A DNA stretch of 64,000 nt, from contig NC_092578.1 of assembly GCF_037975245.1 (NCBI RefSeq), positions 10,956,321 through 11,020,320 on the forward strand, read 5' to 3'. Made by a program: the position numbers and the translations under genes. Positions 60,142 to 64,000 of the stretch are shown here, piece by piece (position 1 is the stretch's first letter; every line of letters begins with the position of its first letter). This stretch comes from Apostichopus japonicus (lineage: Eukaryota; Echinodermata; Holothuroidea; Aspidochirotida; Stichopodidae). The notes under the pieces were generated by a model. It was not told the origin of the DNA and searched no databases. It saw only the letters and a program-made list of their open reading frames with translations.

Positions 60142-60176
60142 TACCCAGTACGCATCACACTGGCGGTCCGCTGGCG
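60142..60176. other. Right boundary of the 22-bp satellite array
   Basis: The last unit stops after GTACC at about 60145 and the next bases are CAGTACGCATCACAC. The final units before the junction carry the same variants as interior units, with no visible decay. The intervening bases include CTGGCGGTCCGCTGGCG, which shares words with the following 110-bp repeat. No target duplication or known transposon end is obvious at the junction. Confidence 0.9.
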
Positions 60177-60621
60177 TAAAAACGCTGGCGGTAAAACGCT
60201 GGAGGTCCGCCAACGGACCGATAGACATTGCTGCTTGGAAAAACCCAGCGTATTGCCGACAGCGGACCAACAGCGTATCGACGTCGTAAAAAAGCCGGCG
60301 GTTACACGCTGGAGGTCCGCCAACGGACCGATAGACATTGCTGCTTGGAAAAACCCAGCGTATTGCCGACAGCGGACCAACAGCGTATCGACGTCGTTAA
60401 AAAGCCGGCGGTTACACGCTGGAGGTCCGCCAACGGACCGATAGACATTGCTGCTTAGAAAAAACCCAGCGTATTGCCGACAGCGGACCAACAGCGTATC
60501 AACGTCGTAAACAAACCGGTGGTTTCACGCTGGAGGTCCGCCAACGGACCGATAGACATTGTTGCTTGGAAAAACCTAGCAGAATTCCGACAGCAGACCG
60601 ACAGCGTAACGCCGTAGAAAA
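60177..60621 (+). repeat. 110-bp tandem repeat, four copies plus a partial leading copy
   Basis: Units begin with GGAGGTCCGCCAACGG at 60201, 60311, 60421 and 60532, so spacing is 110, 110 and 111 bp. The extra base is in an A run of the third copy. A partial unit at 60177-60200 precedes them and the last copy decays from about 60600. Copies 1 to 3 are nearly identical and copy 4 differs at several positions. Each copy contains GGTCCG, four bases, CGGACC, a short hairpin. Internal words such as CAGCGTAT recur. I do not recognise the family. Open frames crossing it are not credible genes. Confidence 0.95.
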
Positions 60622-60880
60622 TTTCCCACAAATATTATGTTATGAAAGTCACTCAGCAATTTACACAAGTTCACATACACATTGACCATCGGGTCTGTCC
60701 AAAATCTTAAGTTTCTATGTGAAAGTTTAGTTAAAGATGAGTTTCTATTAAACTATTTTACCCGTGCTTTTTGTATATATTTGTTCCTGCGGAGAGAAAA
60801 ATTAAGAATACTTGGATTTTGTGTAGTATTATAGGCCAGGTTTAAGTGCGGCTGCATGGGCTTATACGTTATTAGGCAAC
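60622..60880. other. AT-rich spacer with no recognised feature
   Basis: This is non-repetitive AT-rich sequence between the 110-bp array and its outlying degenerate copy. I see no open frame of note, RNA gene or transposon end. Confidence 0.6.
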
Positions 60881-60962
60881 GGCTGGTGGTCCGCTAACGG
60901 ACCGATAGATATTACAGCTGGCTTGTAAATCCAGCGGAATGCCGACAGCAGTACCGCCGGAG
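60881..60962 (+). repeat. Degenerate isolated copy of the 110-bp repeat
   Basis: The words GGTCCG, CTAA, CGGACCGATAGA, then CCAGCGGAATGCCGACAGCA match the 110-bp unit in the same order. Spacing is shorter and many bases differ. The hairpin arms GGTCCG/CGGACC are intact and only the loop changed, from CCAA to CTAA. The copy lies about 260 bp from the end of the array. It may be a remnant of a once longer array or an independent dispersed copy. Confidence 0.8.
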
Positions 60963-61450
60963 GAAATATTGGATAGCTTTTGTGCAGAATTGGCGGGAAG
61001 TTACCTTACCAAACTGGCACAATTAACAGAATAATATTTTCCTAAAACCTATATTCGCCAATAACTATAAGGTAATTAAAGATTGAGCTAACTCAAAGTA
61101 GTTAAATTTTGCTTACCATCCAATGTTATATATATTATCATACACTACATAATATTTGAAGGGGAAAAAAATACTGATCGAACGAGTCTGACGGATACCA
61201 CATGAAGAAATCTTGGCAAGCATTTGGGCAAAATGGGCGGGTAATACCCTTAACCACAGGAACACTTACAAAATAATATTTTCAACAAATTCAAATTCTG
61301 AAATAAATATTAGCAATAACGTTATAAGCGATATTCAAATACTTTAATAAATTTCAACTATCCCAAGAAGTATTTATTAATCAACAATTTAGCGTAGTTG
61401 AGAGAAAACAGTTCAGAAAACATTTTTCACTGATCGAACGAGCCTAGTAT
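60960..61450 (+). repeat. Diverged tandem duplication, offset 244-256 bp
   Basis: Segment 60960-60997 aligns with 61204-61241 at 30 of 38 positions. ATAATATTTT at 61031 matches 61273. ACTGATCGAACGAG at 61173-61186 is identical to 61429-61442. The conserved landmarks stay in order with a growing offset, so these are two old copies of a unit of about 250 bp. The intervening sequence is AT-rich and much diverged. The function is unknown. Confidence 0.75.
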
Positions 61451-62010
61451 AACTGGCATCCAATCGCTAAACCGCAATGCTCAGTGTCCTCAGATATAGC
61501 AGCTAGTTTGAAAAGCGGTCGCTTTCGTAATCCGTTACAACTCTTTCGATGTTGGATATCCTGATCAATTGTTTTGAAAGTACTTGCAGTCTGCAGATAC
61601 AAATTTGCTTAAGAGGTATGTACCTGTTTTTTCTTACTAAGGGTTGACAGTTGTACATTTGATTTCGCAAGTATTTGAAGTGACTATTTTTTAAATAAAC
61701 TTAGACGTAATCTAGCGTTAGGCTAGAATGTATCGCTTAATGAGAAGCCTTTCGCGGTGTATGAATTACACCTAGCCTACATTTGTAGGTGTTAATTGTG
61801 TTAGGCTGAGCAATAACGATCACACATAAAGGTAAACTAATGACCGTTGTTTGTATAATAGCTAGGTTATGCAATGTTATGCCGAAACATTTGTTTGCTG
61901 ACTGTATTAGAAGAAAACTGTTATCTGCAGAAGGTTAATACTGTAAATATTACTAGATGACTATGGAAGGCTTCCTCCTCATTTTAAATATCATATTCTG
62001 AAATATATAT
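61451..62010. other. Unique sequence, no gene recognised; possible splice donor near 61616
   Basis: The first 160 bp are less AT-rich and contain several CpGs. They end in AAGAG followed by GTATGT at 61616, a donor-like sequence. A non-coding first exon here is conceivable but unsupported. The rest is AT-rich. Short TAGGCT words occur near 61720 and 61800. Confidence 0.35.
61764..61797. repeat. Imperfect inverted repeat
   Basis: AATTACACCTA at 61764-61774 faces TAGGTGTTAATT at 61786-61797, complementary except for one unpaired base. The inner CCTAC/GTAGG pair offers an alternative hairpin. No promoter or terminator role is implied. Confidence 0.65.
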
Positions 62011-62017
62011 TACTTTA

Positions 62018-62094
62018 CTAGTAGTACAGTACTACTACTAGTTACTACTAGCCTAGTAGTGGTAGTACACTAGTACTAGGGGCCTAGGCCTAGT
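62018..62094. repeat. Low-complexity TAGTAC/CTAGGC-rich tract
   Basis: The tract is made of short words such as ACTACTA, TAGTAGT, TAGTAC and GGCCTAGGCCTAG. It includes a perfect 7-bp-arm hairpin (ACTACTA, three bases, TAGTAGT) at 62044-62060. CTAGGC/AGGCCT words recur at 62181-62197 and 62247-62252. Confidence 0.75.
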
Positions 62095-62407
62095 TTTAAA
62101 TCATTTGGTATGTTACAGTATTGAAAAATCATGGTCATCCATAACTTTTAAGAAATAATGTGCTGTTTTATTTGTTTATAGCTAGGCCTAGGCTAGTTAA
62201 GAAGGTAAAGACTCAATGTTAAAACCTTCTTAATAATAATATAAGTAGGCCTATGGTTGTTTTTAAATATCAGGAATGGGTTGGTGGTTAAATCTTTTTG
62301 GATTTCATGTTTAGTGCTTAGGCTTCAAAGTTTTTGTGACAAATTAAGCATTTTGGAGAACAATTGGTCATCGTCATCATAGTTTATGAGTACTCCTGTG
62401 GAGTATA
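62095..62407. other. AT-rich unique sequence with no recognised feature
   Basis: No open frame, RNA gene or repeat family is recognisable. It holds isolated CTAGGCC words and ends at the target duplication of the adjoining MITE. Confidence 0.6.
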
Positions 62408-62415
62408 GTGATACC

Positions 62416-62711
62416 CAGTAGCGTAGGAAGGTACTTTTGAGTGGGGGGCTGAAGACTGATGGCCGGCCTGGGGGGAGGGTGCAATATGGCACACTTCAAC
62501 ACCCACTCAATTTTGTAAACTTAATTGTCACCTGGCCTTAGATGCAATTTGGTGCTCCAAGTGAGATTTTTTTCTCATTTGGGAATGAAAAAGGGGTTTT
62601 CTGACTTGCGAAGCCAGGGGGGGGGGGAGGGCGGAATGATACTTCCGCCCCTCCACATTTTTCACTGGGGGGCTGGCGTCCCCATCCCCCCCCCCGGTTC
62701 CTACGCTCTTG
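62416..62711. mobile_element. Non-autonomous hAT-like MITE, 296 bp
   Basis: The left end CAGTAGCGTAGGAA (62416-62429) and the reverse complement of the right end, CAAGAGCGTAGGAA (62698-62711), match at 12 of 14 bases. GTGATACC occurs immediately outside both ends (62408-62415 and 62712-62719), a perfect 8-bp target duplication. An 8-bp duplication and ends starting with CA are typical of the hAT superfamily. The interior is too short for a transposase. It has a G run at 62617-62627 and a C run at 62686-62695, so it may fold back on itself. Open frames across it on both strands (62525-62761 and 62528-62728) are low-complexity by-products. Confidence 0.85.
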
Positions 62712-62719
62712 GTGATACC

Positions 62720-63286
62720 AACCAACACGATAATGAAAAATATTTCATATCTAGCCTCTAGGCTTCTAAAAAAATTGTGGCTGCCTTATCTCTTTTTGTT
62801 GCTTTTTGTCTTAGCTACTGTCAATTTGAAATATTTGCATTGGGTTTATTCCATGTGCTCAGTTTCTGGTGAATCATTCTGCACATGATTTCCAAGAAAA
62901 TAACTGCCTACATTGAAGTGATCCTCAGTTAAAGAAAAGTATATTTGCCCAATAGCTGAACTGCCTCTGTGCTATGTCTGTACTGCGTGCCACTATTTAA
63001 CTCTATGGAAAGTTACTTTAAAGGGTTCAAAGTTTAAAGTGCTGCGGGGAGAACTGTTTAAATTCCTTGGCAATAAATCATTGAAAGCATAGTTAGTGGA
63101 GGTAGTTTAGGTTCAATTTGCCCCTCTATTGTATTCCCAGATGAATTAAATGGCAATGAAAGTAGATACAACTTTCGGCAAGCAGGAGGGTATGTTATTC
63201 TGTTTAAAAAGCTCTGCAGACAGAGTAACGAATAACATGATTTGTCTGTATTTGATGATGTAAATTTGACCTTATATAATAGTTCT
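62720..63286. other. Unique intergenic or intronic sequence, nothing recognised
   Basis: AT-rich sequence without a convincing open frame, repeat family or RNA gene. It could be intron or upstream DNA of the decayed coding region to the right. Confidence 0.6.
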
Positions 63287-63313
63287 CCCCCCCCCCCAAA
63301 AAAAAAAAAAAAT
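63287..63313. repeat. C11-A16 homopolymer tract
   Basis: A run of 11 C is followed directly by 16 A. A poly-A tract could mark the tail of an old retroposed sequence on the plus strand. However, no target duplication or SINE-like body is evident, so simple slippage is equally likely. The exact run lengths are prone to sequencing error. Confidence 0.85.
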
Positions 63314-63370
63314 TAATCCAAGGGTTAATGCCCATTGTTAGTAATGGATACAGAATGAAGAGCTCTAGAT

Positions 63371-63396
63371 TATTGTTTTTGGTTCTTATTTTGCAG
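63371..63396 (+). promoter_or_regulatory. Splice-acceptor-like polypyrimidine tract
   Basis: A T-rich stretch ending in TTTTGCAG at 63396 looks like a 3' splice site. If used, the exon would start at 63397 and soon reach an ATG at 63415 followed by a stop at 63442. Acceptor-like strings are frequent in AT-rich DNA, so this is only a candidate. Confidence 0.25.
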
Positions 63397-63444
63397 TAGA
63401 TTAACAGGGAAAAAATGACTCATGTGAAATCCCTGGCGAACTAA

Positions 63445-63573
63445 ACAAGGAAAATACAAAATGAGGTTGATGGGCATGTCAACACTGTTTTACAAGAAAC
63501 ATGCAATAATGATAACAACTTTGAGCTGCATGATGACACAGTTGAAGTTAAGAGTGAAAGGATTCTAAGTATA
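63445..63573 (+). pseudogene. Coding-like open segment of 43 codons, unidentified
   Basis: This stretch is open between TAA stops at 63442 and 63574. It reads with an acidic, coding-like composition, including EVDGHVNTVLQE and FELHDDTVEVKSERILSI. The same frame upstream holds a short ATG-started stretch from 63415 that ends at the first TAA. It lies just before a TATA box. I do not recognise a domain. It could be part of a decayed exon or chance, since 43 codons is not statistically strong. Confidence 0.3.
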
Positions 63574-63579
63574 TAAAGG
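63570..63579 (+). promoter_or_regulatory. TATA-box-like element
   Basis: TATATAAAGG lies about 75 bp before the ATG at 63654. A start site would fall about 25-35 bp downstream, near 63600. A tiny upstream frame (ATG at 63612, stop at 63621) lies between. The element overlaps the stop of the preceding open segment, so it may be coincidental in AT-rich DNA. Confidence 0.4.
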
Positions 63580-63653
63580 AGCGACAGATAGCCATTCCTC
63601 TCCTGCACAATATGTTGTTGTGAACTTATTTACTGTTAACTTTAATTTGAAGT

Positions 63654-63858
63654 ATGGAAACACCAAAGTATGCTGCTGTTGTTGTTTTTTGAGGAAGATG
63701 GAGTCAGCAGATTAAATCACAATTTATCAATTTTTCCAGATCAGGATTTCAGGAACTAAGTTAGAAGCCAGCGCGTTACTATTCCTGTGGGATCTTTGGA
63801 GGAATTTAATAACCTGGATGACTCTATTGAAACAAACAAGGCTTTGGAAAGATATTTG
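63654..63858 (+). pseudogene. Broken coding region, possibly of a DUF4806-type protein
   Basis: An ATG at 63654 in good context (A at -3, G at +4) gives METPKYAAVVVF, then a TGA at 63690 just after a run of six T. Shifting frame by one base at that run continues with FEEDGVSRLNHN until a TAA at 63757. In that same frame 63775-63858 reads VTIPVGSLEEFNNLDDSIE and on to KALERYL, ending exactly at a GTAAGT donor. The pattern I-P-x-x-S-L-E-E-x-N-x-L-(D/E) resembles the start of the DUF4806 domain found in many invertebrate proteins, but this is from memory and tentative. An acceptor TTTTTCCAG at 63731-63739 would also give an open exon in another, less protein-like frame. A pseudogene, a homopolymer sequencing error or a partial real gene are all possible. 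Confidence 0.35.
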
Positions 63859-63864
63859 GTAAGT
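63859..63864 (+). promoter_or_regulatory. Consensus 5' splice donor
   Basis: GTAAGT follows the coding-like segment that ends in TATTTG at 63858. The reading frame with coding character ends on a codon boundary at this site, so an intron may start here and run past the window edge. Confidence 0.5.
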
Positions 63865-64000
63865 CAGTTTAAAAGTGTAAGGAAAGTAATCAGAAAACAG
63901 TTTTCCAGAGTGTAATGTTAGTTTATCATTATAAATTTGAAGCCAAGTCAGGTTTTATTGTGTCAGTGGTCTGTACAAAATAAAATATTTCCTGAGGGGC
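63865..64000. other. Possible intron start, no feature recognised
   Basis: AT-rich sequence after the donor site, with no second exon visible before the window ends. Confidence 0.4.

Larger units (their letters stand above)
1..60145 (+). repeat. 22-bp satellite DNA array
   Basis: Head-to-tail tandem array of a 22-bp unit, TCGGTACCGAT followed by CAATCGAATGT, always in the same orientation. Common variants replace TTCGG with TGCGG, TGCGT or TGCGA. Others change GATCAATCG to GACCAATCG, GATTAATCG, GAACAATCG, CTATCTATCG or CGATGTATCG. From the TACC at 11 to the TACC at 60,142 the count closes at 2,734 units if twelve odd-length units are allowed for. The unit is near-palindromic on GGTACC and has three CpGs. 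No gene-like interruption or transposon is visible. The array continues beyond the left edge. I do not recognise this satellite family. By analogy with other satellites it could be centromeric or heterochromatic, but nothing in the window proves a location. Confidence 0.98.

Noticed and set aside
1-60145. CRISPR array
   Set aside because: There are no unique spacers. Repeats are directly adjacent, the setting is eukaryotic, and no cas-like genes are present.
1-60145. Telomeric repeat array
   Set aside because: The unit is 22 bp with no G-rich TTAGGG-like core, and the array is followed by ordinary sequence on the right.
59012-60289. A 425-codon open frame crossing from the satellite into the 110-bp repeat, and opposite-strand frames at 60082-60491
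   Set aside because: Each is a satellite or repeat frame running by chance across the junction. Composition changes abruptly at 60145 and the tail is translated 110-bp repeat.
61451-61617. Non-coding first exon ending at GTATGT (61616)
   Set aside because: The only evidence is one donor-like hexamer and slightly higher CpG. There is no clear promoter or matching acceptor.
62525-62761. Open frames of 78 and 66 codons across the MITE
   Set aside because: Translations are glycine/proline-rich readings of G and C runs inside a 296-bp non-coding element.
63287-63313. SINE or processed retrocopy tail
   Set aside because: A poly-A run is present, but I see no target duplication, no tRNA-like promoter boxes and no recognisable body upstream.
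63740-63858. Exon starting after TTTTTCCAG read in its fully open frame
   Set aside because: That frame gives a tryptophan- and leucine-rich translation typical of an out-of-frame shadow. The overlapping frame looks more protein-like but has a stop at 63757, so neither is called as a sound exon.

Overview
About 94% of this window (1 to about 60,145) is one uninterrupted head-to-tail satellite array built from a 22-bp unit. The remaining 3.9 kb is the right edge of the array and a short stretch of ordinary-looking eukaryotic DNA. The array runs off the left edge, so its true size is at least 60 kb. I find no credible protein gene, tRNA, rRNA or CRISPR array in the array. Its many long open frames arise because 22 is not a multiple of 3 and the consensus unit contains no stop codon on either strand.

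Organism: a eukaryote, most likely a marine invertebrate. The pointers are a long non-coding satellite, an AT-rich flank with TATA-box and splice-like signals, scattered CTAGGC/AGGCCT motifs, and a hAT-type MITE with internal G/C homopolymers. The CTAGGCCTA motif reminds me of echinoderm genomes, but that is a weak taxonomic inference.

Array: the dominant unit is TCGGTACCGAT followed by CAATCGAATGT. It is almost a palindrome. It has one dyad on GGTACC and a second, weaker one on TCGA, exactly 11 bp away, so its two strands agree at 18 of 22 positions. Counting from the first TACC (position 11) to the last (60,142) gives exactly 2,734 units if twelve odd-length units are allowed for (one 24-mer, one 13-mer, ten 21-mers). 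Point variants are plentiful but length changes are very rare. On top of the unit sit many larger duplications (506, 638, 792, 1407, 1738, 2134, 2354, 2728, 2792, 3256, 4728 and 5568 bp). All are whole numbers of units once the odd-length units are counted. Variant composition differs left and right of about 21-25 kb, with some shared blocks.

Right edge and flank: the array stops abruptly at about 60,145 with no visible decay. It abuts a second tandem repeat of 110 bp (four copies, about 60,177-60,621), each copy with a GGTCCG/CGGACC hairpin. A degenerate outlier copy follows at 60,881-60,962, then a diverged 244-256 bp tandem duplication (60,960-61,450). Next come AT-rich DNA with hairpins, a 296-bp hAT-like MITE with 8-bp target duplications (62,416-62,711), and a poly-C/poly-A tract. 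The last 600 bp contain decayed or partial coding-like sequence: a TATA box, a start codon in good context, a frameshift, in-frame stops, and a coding-like segment ending at a consensus splice donor. It may be a pseudogene or the start of a gene lying to the right.
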